DNA of 64,000 bases, from positions 793,107 to 857,106 of the forward strand of contig VWYX01000009.1 of the NCBI GenBank assembly GCA_013396525.1, given 5' to 3'. The stretch's first letter is position 1, and every line of letters starts with the position of its first letter. Of the stretch, positions 34,472 through 48,310 are shown in pieces. Under the pieces are notes generated by a model. That model ran no database searches. It was not told where the DNA came from and saw only the letters and a program-made list of their open reading frames with translations. Source of the stretch: Chaetorhynchus papuensis. Taxonomy: Eukaryota; Chordata; Aves; Passeriformes; Rhipiduridae. Position numbers and translations under genes: made by a program.

Positions 34472-37400
34472 ATAAAAGGAAGGTTTTCTTCTATTATTTC
34501 CATTGCTTGCCTGTTTCATGCTGGCTTTGCAATGAAGATTTTTAATTAATACTTAAATTACTATTTTTAAACTATGTTAAACAGTGTTACCTTTGAAAGG
34601 AAACATGTATTTCCACATGCCACAAACATGACAATGACTTATGTTGAATATGTTCTTTCCCATGACATTACAATAATTCTGTTTCAAGGGTATTTTTTTG
34701 CAGGATTTTATATCTTTGAATTTTTTGTATGTAAATGGTGACATCTCATATATCATCATTAAAGCAAGGTACCACATTTTGAAGTCTTAGATAAAAATAA
34801 ATTAATTTTCAGCAGAATGTGACTTCAGATGCATTAAAGTAAGCCAATTAAGCTTCAGGTATACTGCTTTTCAGCCTGATTTTTTTTTTTTTAATTTCAA
34901 CGTTACATGTGCTCCTGAACATTTTAAGCAAGTACTAGTGTTTCTTTGGGACAGCTCATTGCAACTGTAGTTTATCACATAGGAAAGTCTAAATTTAATT
35001 TATTCTTTACATTCATTCCTAACTTGCTATTCTACTTGACATAGGTAAAGCCTGTTTACTTGTAGCAGTCCTGAATTGAAAACTCTGAATGTTCAGGCTA
35101 ACTATAAAACTCCTCTGTTTTCTATTTTTAAATCCCCCCAGCATGCATGCAAGTACACACACACATTCACATGCCTTAACTGAGGGGTTTTGGTGACACT
35201 TCATAGCATTTTAGTACATCTAGAATGTCTTGTCTTCAGAAGCCGGTGTCCCTCCCAGAAGATTACAGAACGTAGCTCCATGGCAAGGGGTTGGACTAGG
35301 TGATCTTTGAAGGTCCTTTCCAGTCTAAACCATCCTGTGATTCTATGATTATTCATTTACCTTCATAGCTTTTTGCACAAAACCCCTGATGCTGCAAATC
35401 TCTGGTGTAGTTCGCTCTTAACTGGAATGATTGATGATTCCATTAGCATTGGTTAGCTTTCAATTACAGTGCCTTGACAGTGATAACAATTACTTCTTAA
35501 CAACTCAGTGATAAGGCCTTGAGTACTTTTAAAAACCTTAATGTCTATTATAAGTCTTTACTTTTAAATACAAATTCTGCTTTCCACATGCCGTTCGATT
35601 TTGTGACATACTGGTTCTACTCTAACGTGGCACTGCACATGTATCACGAGGACACTTGTAGTGTGCAGCCGTCATGCTAGTACCTCTTTTGTGGTCTTGC
35701 AGATGATAGCAGTATTTTCTGCTGCCTTTACAGACACAGCTGATTGGAAAATGTAGCAGCACGGAACATGTGAGTCCACGTAGTCTGATTGTGGACAGTA
35801 ACTCATTCTGACTCTCTTAACTAAGCAGCCATACAGGGGAGACTTAAGAGCCAGACTCCTAACAGCTGGGAGACATAGATAAGTACACATCAGTCTACAT
35901 GAGGTCTTCTTTGAGACTGACCTTGAAGAAAACATGATCTGGAAGGGTATTACATAGCAGAAGCAAACCAAGGAATGCACAGTTGCCCCTGTTGCCAGTT
36001 TCCACAGCATACTGTAATGGAAACTCAGCAGCCAGCCAGAGGCAACGTGTGAGGAGTTAATATGGGAGAGACAGATGTTGTGTTTAAATTGAAGTTTAGC
36101 AGACCAGTAGCCATGGGGTTACCACTTCTCAAAATATGGATAAATATGATGATGGGGAGGGAACTCATGATCACAATGTTATTGTGCTTGTTACTTTGTA
36201 AGCAGTCTCTTGAACTACTTATCAAACAGTTATGTTAATCTTCCACATAGTTATGGCAACTCACGTACCACAATTTCTTGAATTTCAGAGTGATATTTCT
36301 TTTTGTCAGTATATTTGATGGTGCTTTTGGGGATTTTAAAACCATGAATTAAGAGATGCCTAACAAGATGTGAAACACTATTATGCTTTCAAATTCAGAC
36401 CGAGTGGATGCAAGCAAAAATTTAAAGAACACTTTTAATGTTCTTTAATGTAAAGGATTGCACGTGCTCTGTCTGTAATGCACGGATTTTGATCTTAAAA
36501 TTTAATGAACATTTGATCTTCTTTTCATGATTAAAATCTAGGCCCACACATCTAAAAAGCAGTAATTCTGTGCTTAAGATAAGGTAACAGAAGTTACTTC
36601 AACCAATAGTTGCTGTAGTACATTAAAATCTATATATATAGTGGACAATAAGCTATTTCTCACACACTTCCAGAAATTAAAAATAATGTGCTCAGAGCTG
36701 CATAATCAACTATGGCTGGATTGTGATATCCAAAGGCCGACCACATTCTGTTGATAAAAGTCGCAAGGGCCTTGAAGGTATCTGCTCTCAGGATAATCTT
36801 TTAAGTGCATTCATAGGTTAATCAGTAACCGTGTGAGCAAGACACTCTGGAAACAGGCACATGCAGTACTTTGGAATGCATTAAATGCTGAAAAGGTGAA
36901 GAGATGGAGAAAAGTACAATTGGGTAATGCTTCACAGGTAAATTTGGATTCAGAGGACAATGCTTTTACAGGATATATTTATCACTTGGAGGTATAACCA
37001 GCCCAGGCTTACAAAACATCTGTATTTACAGATGAATTAGTGTGATTTGTAGATGTTTTTATCTGGGACCTCAGTTTGGGCATCTTTATAGCAACCTGCC
37101 AAAAAGGCCAGATTCAAAGCTCTGATGTGAGGTACAGTGATAAACATGCAAGTGTGTTTGATGTAATAATATGATTTCTGAAAACAGTGACTTCACATAG
37201 AGAAGACTAGTCCTTAAATTCTCCTCTATAATGTTAGCTTATTTTTATACATTTTTTTCCTGAGAAAAATATGTAGAATCTTATCGTACTTAGTAATTCG
37301 AAGAAATAGGATTTTATTAACCTTTGGAGAAAATCTTACTTTTAAATTCCTTAAGAGCTCTCTCTGTTACCTTGCGCTGATTTGGTTTTCTGTGATTTCT

Positions 37401-39082
37401 TTAAATAAAAAGATACAATTTTCCTACTGGAAGATAAACTGGAAATTAAAAAAATTAGGAAAAATCTACTTTTTGCTACCACCATACTTGGCCTTCACTA
37501 GAAAACTGTTGAGGATCTCTCTGGAAAACTTATTACAAGGAAACATAGCCAAGAAGCTTTTAGCTTATGATCTGGCAAAGAAATGTTGGTGGAAAACAAC
37601 ATATTCATTGCCAAGATACAGTAAATAAACACAGGCTGGAGAAACGTGAAGCACCTTAATTTCTTTATGCATTTCAGAGGCCACAAAACAATTTAAGTAT
37701 CTACTTGTGTGCCATGACCTAACAACCCTATGGAGACATTTCCTAAAGAAAAAGCTACTTATAAAACTGTCCTGGCGTTTACTTCCTCCCTATTTTAAGA
37801 ATGTGTATCAAAGGTCTCTGAAGGAAAGCTTTTCCATTTGCATAGTGACGGAATTGATACACTGATACCAACTATGCTTGGTTTCTAGAGATTATAGTAA
37901 AGGTGTGTGGGAAACAATCAGATAGCACAGATCCTTTAAGGCATGACACGTTCAGTGTGTTTTGTACAGTGGGCATTTATGTGTCTGGTCTCTGCTGAAT
38001 GAGACCTGACCATGTACCTGTACTACCAGCCACCTGTCTGCCACAGATCTCACTTTTGGACATTATGTCCCATAGAACCTGTTTCATTTGTAATCACTGT
38101 CAAGGGTCAGGCCATCCACACTGCAATAACAATCCCTCCTTTAATTTTTTCTAGGAAAAAAGAGCTAAAAGCTTTATTCATACTTTCATGGTGACGTAGA
38201 TGTGACAGATAGGAACCCAAGGAGGATTTTCTATCAGAGAAAGGGAAATGGTACAGGAAAGAGCCTGGGGTATGTTGTCTCTGAAAGTTGCTCAGAAGTG
38301 AATTTCTAAGCCTTAATCTAACAGCTTTGGTTAAAAGGTGATTTGAGGTATAATTCTGACTGCAAGCTTTGCTGAAAAAAAAAAAAAATTAAAGGGAATT
38401 AAGTTATTCCCCTATTTTAGATAGAGACAATGAGTAGTCTTATCTTATGTCTTGCATTTCCAGACCTCTCACTGCTGAAAAGCTCGTTCACTCAGAAATA
38501 TCTCACTACATTAAGTAAGAGCTTTGTTTTGCCTCTTCTCTGGGATGACTTCTTGACAGAGTATCAATCAAACACTTGAATGTTTTCAGCAAGGGAGTTC
38601 TGGTGGTCTGCCTAAACCAAAGGCACTTGCAACAAATAGGCAATGTTGTGAGGGATCACATGGTCTTCAGTGGCTAAAGAATGCAATCTGTAAATCAGAA
38701 GTCTGTTTCTGCTAATGTGAGGTAACTAAACACAGAAATATTTGAGCATCAATTACTGTTCCTTTGTATTATTAATAGTTTTCTAGCAGTGACTGTTAAG
38801 GACTACTTGGCACAAACTTCACAAAATTCCCATGGCTTTATTTTTTTAACAATTTCTAGTAAACTTGATGCATACTATTCCAGTAAAGGTCAGCTACTTC
38901 TTTTGTTTCGGGAGAAATACATCCAGCAGGTGGTTGTTTTCTAGTATTCAGGCTATATTTACACTGAAATTAGAATGGCACATTCCAGGGAGGTTTCAAG
39001 CATCCTCTGAGGAATGCAGTTAAAGGAGTGGGAGGTCCTAGGGGTATTTCAGAAGTTACTTTGAGTTCTGCTACTTTTCAGC
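34472..39082. other. Intergenic AT-rich sequence, no gene recognised
   Basis: Apart from the CR1 tail at 35281-35350, this stretch holds only short meaningless frames and homopolymer runs (for example T runs near 34880). I see no exon and no other nameable repeat. Confidence 0.6.
35281..35350 (+). mobile_element. CR1 LINE 3' terminal fragment (~70 bp)
   Basis: The sequence is the terminal CR1 3' UTR (ggcaaggggttggactaggt ... ccatcctgtgattctatgatt), complete at the 3' end and truncated just upstream. It is one of only two plus-strand CR1 copies in the window. Confidence 0.9.
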
Positions 39083-40765
39083 TTAGAATTGTAGAATTAT
39101 ATAATATCTTGATTTGGAAGGAACCCATCAGGATCATGGAATCCAACCTCTGACCCTGTACAGGACACCCCAAAAATCACACCATGTGCCAGAGAGCATT
39201 GTCCAAATGCTTCTTGGTCAGGCTTCTTCTGTCAGGCTTGGTGCTGTGACCACTTCTTTGAGGTGTCGGTTCCTGTGCCCAGCCACCCCCTGGGTGAAAA
39301 CCCTTTTCCTGACATCCCACCTAAACCTCCCCTGATTCAGCTTCATGCCATTTCCTTGAGTCCTGTCACTGGTCACAAGAGTGAAGAGGAGCGTGCCTGT
39401 TCCTCCATTTCCCCCTGTGAGGATGTTGAAGACCTCAGTGAGGTCTCCCCTCAATCTCCTCCAGGCTGGACAGACCAAGAGACCTCAGCTGCTCCTCATT
39501 TGGCTTCCCCTCCAGACCCTTCCCCATCTCCATGGGCCTCCTTTGGACACTCTCTAACAGCTCAATGTCTTTTTTATATTGTGGCACCCCAAACTGCCCC
39601 CAGCACTGGAGGTGAGGCTGCCCCAGTGCAGAGCAGAGCAGGACAATCCCCTCTCTTGCCCGGCTGGTGATGCTGTGCCTGATGCCCCCCAGGACACGGG
39701 TGGCCCTCCTGACTGCCAGGGCACTGCTCACTCATGTCCAACTTGCCACTGACCAGGACCCCCAGGTCCATTTCCACAGCGCTGCTCTCCAGCCTCTCGT
39801 TGCCCAGTCCATACACACACCCAGGGTTGCCCCATCCCAGGTGCAGAATCCTTGTTAAACTTCATACAGGTGGTGATTTCCCAGCCCTGTAATTTGTCCG
39901 GGTCTCTCTGCAGGACCTCCCTGCCCCTAAGGGAGTCAACAGCTCCTCTCAGTTTAGCGTCATCAGCAAACTGACTTAGTATTCCTTCCAGTCCCGCATC
40001 CAGGTAATTTATGAAGATGTTCAAGTGAACTGGGCCAAGGATGGAGCCGTGTGGAACCCCACCAGTGACAGGTCCCCAGTCTCATGTCACCCCATTCACT
40101 GTAACCCTTTGTGCCTGACCCCTGAGCCAGCTGCTCACCCACCACATGATGTGTTTATCCAGCTGTGGACTGGACATTTTCTCCACAAGGATCTTGAGAG
40201 AGACAGCATCGAAAGCTTTGCTGAAATCCACAAAGATTATATCAACTGGATGGGTTTCCCTATCCTACAAGAAAATGATGTTTTACAAGCAGGGCTTTCC
40301 TCTCATAAAGCCATGCTGAGGTTGACCAGTGGCTGCATTGTTCTTTTCAATACTTCTCAGAATAATCTTTTCCATGATTTTACTGGGCAGTGAAGTGAGA
40401 CTTACAGGCCTGTAGGACCTCCTTCATGCTCTTCTTAAAAACTGGAAAAACATTAGCCAGCAGATCCTGCACAAGTTCAGGGTCAATAGGAAATTGATAT
40501 TTCTTGCAGCCGTGCTCCTCCAGCTCAGGGCAGTGACACCCCCCTGGTCTGTCATCCATGTTAAAGACAGAGGCAAAGACTGCATTAAACACGTCTGCCT
40601 TGTCCATGTCCCTGTTTGTGAGATGACCATCCTCATCCTGTAACTGGCTGATGTAATTTCTACACTGCTTTTTGCCATTAATATATTTGAAAAAATCTCT
40701 ATTTATTTTCCCCCAAAATTCTGGCCAGCTTCAACTCCAATTGAGCTTTGGCTGCACAAATTTTC
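39083..40765 (-). mobile_element. CR1 LINE copy (~1.7 kb, RT C-terminal half + 3' UTR)
   Basis: The 3' end lies at the left (ttagaattgtagaatt). On the minus strand the RT region is visible (39728-40024: ILSQFADDAKLRGAVDSL, with an intact FADD box; 40380-40680: KADVFNAVFASVFNMDD), followed by the C-terminal CR1 block (SLGLSSLEEIEGR-like) and the 3' UTR. It contains stops and frameshifts and is 5'-truncated near KAQLELKLA. It abuts a plus-strand CR1 of another subfamily head to head. Confidence 0.9.
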
Positions 40766-40769
40766 TTTC

Positions 40770-42110
40770 AACAGAGAGAGTTTGTGGGGAAGTGAAGTCC
40801 CTCCCTCTACAGGCAAAGGGCAGGTTCAGGACTACTTGAACTTGAAGTGCCACCAGTTGATGAGACCTGATGAGATACATCCCAAGATCCTGAGGGAGCT
40901 GACTGCTAATGTTTCCAAGCCACTCTCCATCATATTTGAAAAGTCATGGTGGTCAAGCAAAGTTCCTGGTGACTGGAAAAGGGAAACATCACTCCAATTT
41001 TTAAAAAGAGGAGAAGGAAAGATCTGTGGAACTACAGACCAGTGAGCCTCCCCTCTGTGTCTGGGAAGATCCTGAAGCAGATCCTCCTAGAAGATACACT
41101 GTGGCACATAAAGGACAAGAAGGTCACCTGAGGCAGCCAGCATAGATTTATTAAGGGCAAATTGTGCCTGACCAATCTGGTGACCTGTGATGGAGTGATG
41201 GCAGTGGTGAACATGGAAAGACCAACAGATATCATCTATCTAGAATTCTGTAACGCCTTTGATACGATCCCACATCACATCCTTATTTCCAAATTGAAGA
41301 GACATGGATTTGATAGATGGACTTGATCATATATTTGATTCAGTGGATAAGAAATTGGCTGGATGGATGCAGCCAGAGAGTTGTGGTCTAAGGTTCTGTG
41401 TCCAGATGGAGGCCAGTGACAACTGATGTCCCTCAGGGCTTTCTCTTGGGACTGGTGCTCTTCAATATCCCCATCAGTGACACAGACAGTGGGATTGAGT
41501 GCACCCTCAGCAGGTTTGGAGATGACACAAAGCTGGGTGGTGCAGCTGACACAACAGAAGGATGGGATACCATCCAGAGGGGCCTGGATAAACTTGAGAA
41601 TTGGGCCCGAGAGAATTTCATGAAGTTCAACAAATCCAAGTGCCAGGTGCTGCACATGAGTTGGCACAATCGCAGGTGCAAGTACAGACTGGGAGAAGAA
41701 GTCACCAAAGCAGCCCTGTGGAGGCCTTCTGGATTCTTGTGGGTGAAAAGCTGGACACGAGCTGGCAGTTTACACTCCCAGCCCAGAATGCTAATCATAT
41801 CCTGGGCTACATCAAAAGAGAAGGGATCATCAGTTTGAGGGAGGCAATTCTCCCCTTCTACTCTGTCCTTGTGAGACCTCACCTGGAGTTCTGCCTCTGG
41901 CTCTGGGGTCCTTGGCACAGGAAAGATGTACACCTGTTAGAGCAGGTCCAGAGGAGGCCATGAAGGTGATCAGAGGGCTGGAGCACCTCGTGTGAAGACA
42001 GGCTGAGAGAGCTGGGGTTGTTCAGCCTGGAGAAGAAAGTGTCTGGGGGAGCCTTCTCTTCATTGTGGCCTTCTAGTACTATAAAGAGGCTTATAAAAAG
42101 GAAGAGGATA
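40770..42110 (+). mobile_element. CR1 LINE copy (~1.3 kb, RT region, lacks its 3' end)
   Basis: On the plus strand the CR1 RT is readable from LMRPDEIHPKILREL (about 40860) through PLSIIFEKSWWSSKVPGDWK, VTTDVPQGF and LVLFNIPISDTDSGIECTLS to LDKLENWARENFMKFN (about 41630), and on to LVRPHLEFCLWLWGP. The catalytic box reads FGDD instead of FADD, and frameshifts and stops interrupt the frame. The copy fades near 42110 without the CR1 3' UTR or terminal octamers. The 3' part was therefore deleted or never reached this locus. Confidence 0.9.
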
Positions 42111-44217
42111 ATGCTTTTATTAAATTTATAGCCCCAAAGTCCTGCTGCAGGAGTGGTAATGGACACTTGCCTTCACCTCCTTTTTTTGTTAAGTAGAGTT
42201 GGGATTGTTCCTGCCAGTATGCATCACCTTGTGTTTACTGACACTGTCGTTCATTCACCCTGTGTTTTGTTGCCCACTCAATGGATTTAGTCAGGTGTTT
42301 CTGTCATTCTTCCCTTGGCCCTTGTAATTAAAGATTTTTTAAGTTTATTCAGCAAGCTGTTACATTACACGCATTTTCAGGCCATTTTATTCACGCATTT
42401 CATGTTACTTGCTTTTTCTCATGAATTTAGTATAGTATTATATAATTTTTCCTTTAAAGCAACCTTCTTTACTATGGAAAGATCCCCTGAAAAAAACACA
42501 TTTTCTTGTACACCCTTATTGATTTGCTCTTCTTACTGCTGAAAACACATGGCTGAGTGGTTTTTAAAACTTAGAGAAAGACATAGTTCCTCTAATAGGA
42601 ATTTGTATTTCATACGTGTTTAAAAAAACCCAACTAAACCATACCCTCGAATATGTATGGCAGTTCCCAAGATGCAAATATTATCTGGAAGATGGCTTTT
42701 TGAAATAAAGTGCCTTATGCAGCAACTTACACAACACGTCCTGCTCCAGTGATAGGTTCTGATGTAAGTATTTGACTGAAAAGATATCTCTGTGGTATTC
42801 CAGAAGATGAAGGATGTAGCCAATATCAAAGAATTAAAAAACCAAACCCACAACATGGAAGGTGGTTGTGGAGTAATGACAGGAATAAAATGAACACATT
42901 TTTAAACCTAGCTCTTTGGAGACAAGTGCAGAAATGGGGACAGTAAGCTTTTAGATCTGATTAAAAGATTCAAAAACTGAATGGTCTGAGAAAAAAAAAC
43001 CAACAAGCTCTTTTAAAGGCAGCTGGTTCAATTAGAGTTAGAAAGAACAGGATGAGATATGATTTTATGCTCTTTAAGAGCATAAGTGATGAACAAAGGA
43101 ACATACTTCATTAAACAGTCTTGTTTTGACCAGGTAAACCTGAGAAATCTTTCAGAACAGTTTTGTAACAGTGGCATGTGTTTGTAAGAAATGCATTTTT
43201 TTATTTATTGTGCTTTTCCTTTACAGACTGCTTTATCTTAAAAAAAAAAAGAAATTGTTCCCCTGAAGTTATTGAGTTGGATTAATATAAGCTGCTTTCC
43301 TGTTCCCTGCACTGACCAGGAACCACTCGCTAATTATCACAGGCAGTCAGATTGCCTAGGAGTATTTAAGAAGCTCATCTTTTTGCTTTACACTGATTTC
43401 TTGAGAAAGGCAAGAAATTCTTTCCTATTAAGACTGTACAGTCAATGGAATAGAAATCCCACCTTGTCAGAAAGCCCATGAAATATCAAGTACCTTCTCA
43501 AGAATAAGCAGAAGGAGGAGGAGTAGGCCTGCATGCTGCCTTTCTTTCATGTCCTCGCTGTGTGTCACTCTCTCCTTAGATGTTTATAATTGGCAAGATT
43601 TATTTTCTGGAGGAAATGCAGAAGTATCTTGGCAGGTGTGTACTTCTGTGCATTACGTTTTCTAAGAGAAATAAAATTTCCAAAGGGTCAGGAGAGATAC
43701 AGATCCCTAATTCCACATGGCTTAATGTGGTCTAGTTGTGGTCTCTCCACTGAAATAGTAGCAGAAAATATTAGTGGAGAGTATACAACATAGAGAATGC
43801 AGTAATTTTCATGCAGATTTTCCAGGTGAACTCTGCACATTCAAGCTCATCCAATTGGCCTTCAGGGGAATTCTCCTCTTTCAAATATGTGTCCGAAAAA
43901 CAGAACTGGAAATGAAAATGTCACATGGTTGAAATCAAGCCACCACTTGAGAGGGGTGCTCAAGTCATATGTTCAGGTGCTTGGGGGGGGCCACGTCCCC
44001 TCCTTATCTCACCTCCTCAGCAGCCTCCAATATCTCCGCTGAACCACAGATAGAAGGTTTATTTTCAAAATCCCATCTCTTTTAAAAGGTGCTAAGAATT
44101 TCTCTAGTGCTGCCACCGGCCACAGTATCAGTGTGAAGATTCAGGGGTCTCATTAAAAATTACAATGAACCTAAGAAGAATTTAAAAAAATATCAACAAA
44201 CTAATATAAAATTAATT

Positions 44218-44272
44218 NNNNNNNNNNNNNNNNNNNNNNNNNNNNNNNNNNNNNNNNNNNNNNNNNNNNNNN
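44218..44272. other. Assembly gap (55 N)
   Basis: A run of 55 N between AT-rich flanks. No flank overlap was seen. Confidence 1.
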
Positions 44273-47200
44273 TTGTAAAGCATTTGAACAACATTTTATT
44301 GAGAACCAAACTTCAACAGACTCGGTTCATCATTTGGGGTGCAATTTGGGGAATAAAAATGCTCTTGCTACAATTGCAGTGCTACTTTCTGCATGGGCTA
44401 ATGCCTCTGTGTTGCCAGGCACTGCCCATAGGTGGTGGTCCAGCACTGGTGTTGGGATTGTGTTACTTCTACAGACTTCTTTTGTGTCTTTTCCTTGGGA
44501 ATATGCAAGTTAGAACCAACCGGGTAGATCACAACATTACTCCTTCCTCAAACAGGAATATGAAGTTAATAAGTTGTAATTCTACAACTTTTAATCATTT
44601 GTAAAATTTAAATGCTTGTGAAATTGTTGTTTTTAGGTTTTAGTTGTTCTTTCGTTTGGTTTTTTGTTCATTTGTTGGTTTGGGGTTTCTTTTGTTTTTT
44701 TTTTACTTTTCTCTTCTGCACACTGAGGTAACAAACACACAGAAGAGGTTATTTTTTTCGTCAACTGAAATGGAATTTATTTTACACCATGCAAATTTTG
44801 CTGGACATAACTTCAGAAATTACTGTGAGACTGGACTTTATTCAGTGTGTATATAGACTGTGATCGATGCTCAAGTAAAATGTCAAATGCTTTAATTTCC
44901 TAAATTATTGTATTGACTAATTGTAAATAAAAATACTTTTACAGTTCTATATGCTGAAGGTTACAACTCTGAAAATGTCTTCTGGGAAATGGAAAATTCT
45001 AGTTCCTAAGGGAGCTTGAGGTGGGGAGGGGCACTCTGAATGGAGTGAGAAAAGCTTAGATACACACATGCATTTTTTCTACATGACTTCAGTGCTCCTC
45101 AAAGTGAGAAAATAATAGCAATGGCTTTGATTGGACATGGTGCAAGCAACCTCTCTGAAATTCTCCCTGTGCAAGTCTCCTAACGCACCTCAGTGCTGGC
45201 TTGTGACATTCCTCACGGTTCTAGTTCTGGACCTTTCTTGAGCAGAGGCTGCCAACTGTGTAGCGTTGTGCCAAATTACATGGTGGTTTTCAGATATGTG
45301 CAAGTTGTGCCAAAGAGAAATTTATTTGAAGAAATGAATCAGATGTTGAGATGTTGTTCGAAATAAAATAGAACCATTTATATGCTGAGTTTATTTCTAA
45401 AGTCTCTTTGATACACAAGTCTAAACAATCCAACTCTTGTTAAAGTGCTGGGGTTTGGGTTCCTTTCCAGATACAGAATATGAAAGCCACTCCGAACAGG
45501 CTCAGCTGAGAAGAAGTTGGTTAGTTAGTATGCATAGTAGCAACCTCCGGAAATATTTGGAAAGAGCCAAATGTGGAACAACTGATGCAGTGGAACAACC
45601 TTTTCCAAACTTTAAAGGGTTTGCTTCTTGGAGCTTGTTCTGTTCAGCACACAAAACGACAGAGGGTTTCGTGTTCCCATGTAAACCACATGTTGCTAGA
45701 TCCCTCAGTAGTACACATGCGTGGATGTAAGATGGGAAACTTCCAGTTTTAGGTTCAGCTCTGCCACAGAGCATCAAATCATAACGAAAATATTTTTAGC
45801 ATGGTAACTGCATACCCTAACTAGTTTCTTGTTTCTATTGCTCTGGAACTAGCACTGATGAAAGAGGAAAGAAAAGGCCTGGTCACCGTGTTATAAGTGT
45901 TTTTGAACCCTTAGGATAGAATTTTTAAAAGTGCCTAACCCTGGCCTTTCCTTGCCCCTCTGACATCAAGAGGAGCAGAAGTAAGCCAATGCAGGTAACT
46001 CTATCCTTAACATGTTTTGTAGCAGAATTTACACCTCAAATGACCCCTTCTTACTGCTCTTCTTCTCTCTACTTGGTAGTCCATTTTAATTCGCTTACTC
46101 TCCAAATTGGTTAGCCAGGAATATTCAATGGCTAAAGGCACTTTTGATACTTCATGACTTTAAAGGTCTCACGCTTTTAGGAAATGGAGGGTAAATTTAT
46201 TCAATTTCAGAATCTATCCAAGTATCACGGCATCGTACTGACTAATACAACTAAAATACATGAGTTCTGTTAATATAAGCATTAAAAAAGGGATGATTGG
46301 TCAGAGCATCTAGTATACAAAATGGTCTAGAAATCTTTCAAATGCAGAGAGGTATTTTTATGAGGTTGCTAGCATATCTTGCTTTTAACACAACTGGAAG
46401 GATCACAGCAAAAATATGTTTTGGTCTTTTCTTTTTGGTTGTCTGATTGCTTCTTTTCTCACCAAAACTAAAACTTTAAGGGGTAAAATAAAACAGGCAC
46501 TTGAATGTTTTGAAAATGTAAAGTTTAAATGTACCCTTTTCTCTAAGCTCAGGTCTTGTTCTTTTTTGATGGGATTATAAATCGTGAAAGAATATAACAG
46601 CAAAACTCCCCCCTTTGATGAAAAACTGAAGGCTCAGATTCTGTTTTTGGTTATACCACATCAAGACTTGGCTGGTATTAATCAGTGAATTTTCACTTGT
46701 ATCATACATGAGCACTAGACAATTTAGAATTTTGCACAGAGACTTTTTTATATTTTGTGCCAAACACTACCATTATAATAAATGGAGAATAAAACTAAAA
46801 GAGTGTTAAATCTACTTTAGAACTAGCCTAACACCTCATTCTGACCTGAGGGAAATTCCAAAATCTTGAAGTTTTTACAGAATTCTGGAAAAAGTACAGA
46901 AGAATTTAATGTTACCAAGGAATTACCATATGCAGCAATACAGTTCTTCACTGATGAGCTAGACAAACTGCATCACCCTCCTTGGTCATAGTTTTCCTAG
47001 TTTTTGACCAATTACCTTATTTAAAGATGGCTGGAGTCAACAAAGAGTCCCTGAACTCCAGGGATATTCTGATCTGATCCTGTAATGTGGGTTGGAACAT
47101 AATGCTAGTTTTGAAAATGAAGGAAATGTGAAGGAGTGTAGATCCTGATCCAAGTGGCTTGTCTTAGACTCCTCATTGTTCTTTTGCCTCTGGATTTCAC

Positions 47201-48240
47201 TGCCAGACACCACTGGCTGGGTTTTTTCCAAGCACGTAGTTAAAGAGGGTCTTCTGTTCCTCTTTATTTGGGTATTTAATGGAACTTCTTGATACCACAG
47301 TTTTGTTAGAAATCATTTTAGGAGAGATTTTCTGCATTTTTCTACTAAAATGTAATACTTTTCAGTGATTGTAGTGTTTTCCTTTATTTATGAATTGTTA
47401 ATTGCTAAGGCAGATGCTGTAAGTTTTTAAACATGGAATTATATTATTATCATTGATTTTAATTAACATTAAGGGATAAGAACTTTTCCTGCCATACCCC
47501 TGCAAGGTTCAGTTGTCATGACAACTACTATATGTCTGTCTTCTTAATGCAAAGAAAATACTGATGACAATTATTTCAAGTTTTTCAATAAACTTTTAAA
47601 ATTTTTCTTTTCTGAACTACAGGCACCATAACAACGAATTCAACACTGTCTCAGCTGGTAAAAGAGTAATATGGAGTACTGGCATATTTGCCTCTTCTAA
47701 CATGGAAGACTGTACACAGGAGACAACAGTGACCTAGTTACAAGGTGTATTACAGGGAATAAAAGCAGAAATGGAGGAAAGTAATCACAGGCTACTCTTA
47801 CTATCAGTGGCTCTTTCTGCAAATAGCAGAATTTTTCAACTTATGACATTAAAATTTTTCATCTATGACAATAGAAAGAGATGAATTAGACACTGTTGAT
47901 GGAATAGCAAAGCAAAGTTATTTTTTAAAAGCATTTCAGAATATGCTTTTCCTCCTTTTCTCCTTTCTTACTTAGCTGATGAGCTAGTAGAGTCAAATGT
48001 AAACTAACCAGCAGGTGGTAGCAATGTTTAAGATTTCTAGAACTGCTATATAAATCATGCAAATTACTAATACATAGACAGAGAAAATATTTCAGAGTAC
48101 AGACCACACAGCCAATGCCTCTGCAAGTTCAGGCAAGGTTCTTCCATCTTTATTAATGAGGTATGGACATTTAGTTGACATCTTTAAGACATTTTAAAGT
48201 TTATTTCATGTGCAGGGTAGTAGTCAAATGAGACTAATAG

Positions 48241-48310
48241 GTTGTGGGGGGGGGGTTGTGTGGTTTTTATTTTGTGGGGTTTTGTTGGTTTTTTTTTTCT
48301 GTTTTGGTTT
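48241..48310 (+). repeat. G/T-only tract with a 10-G run
   Basis: About 70 bases are almost entirely G and T, with ten consecutive G at 48246-48255 and a later GGGG. Strand asymmetry is extreme. Confidence 0.85.

Noticed and set aside
39083..42110. Inverted CR1 pair as a single twin-primed insertion
   Set aside because: Twin priming should leave complementary, non-overlapping parts of one element. Here both halves cover the same RT region and differ in subfamily-type residues.
44284..44604. 106-codon hydrophobic frame after the 55-N gap
   Set aside because: It has no similarity I recognise, begins right beside an assembly gap, and lies in AT-rich sequence with random-looking composition.
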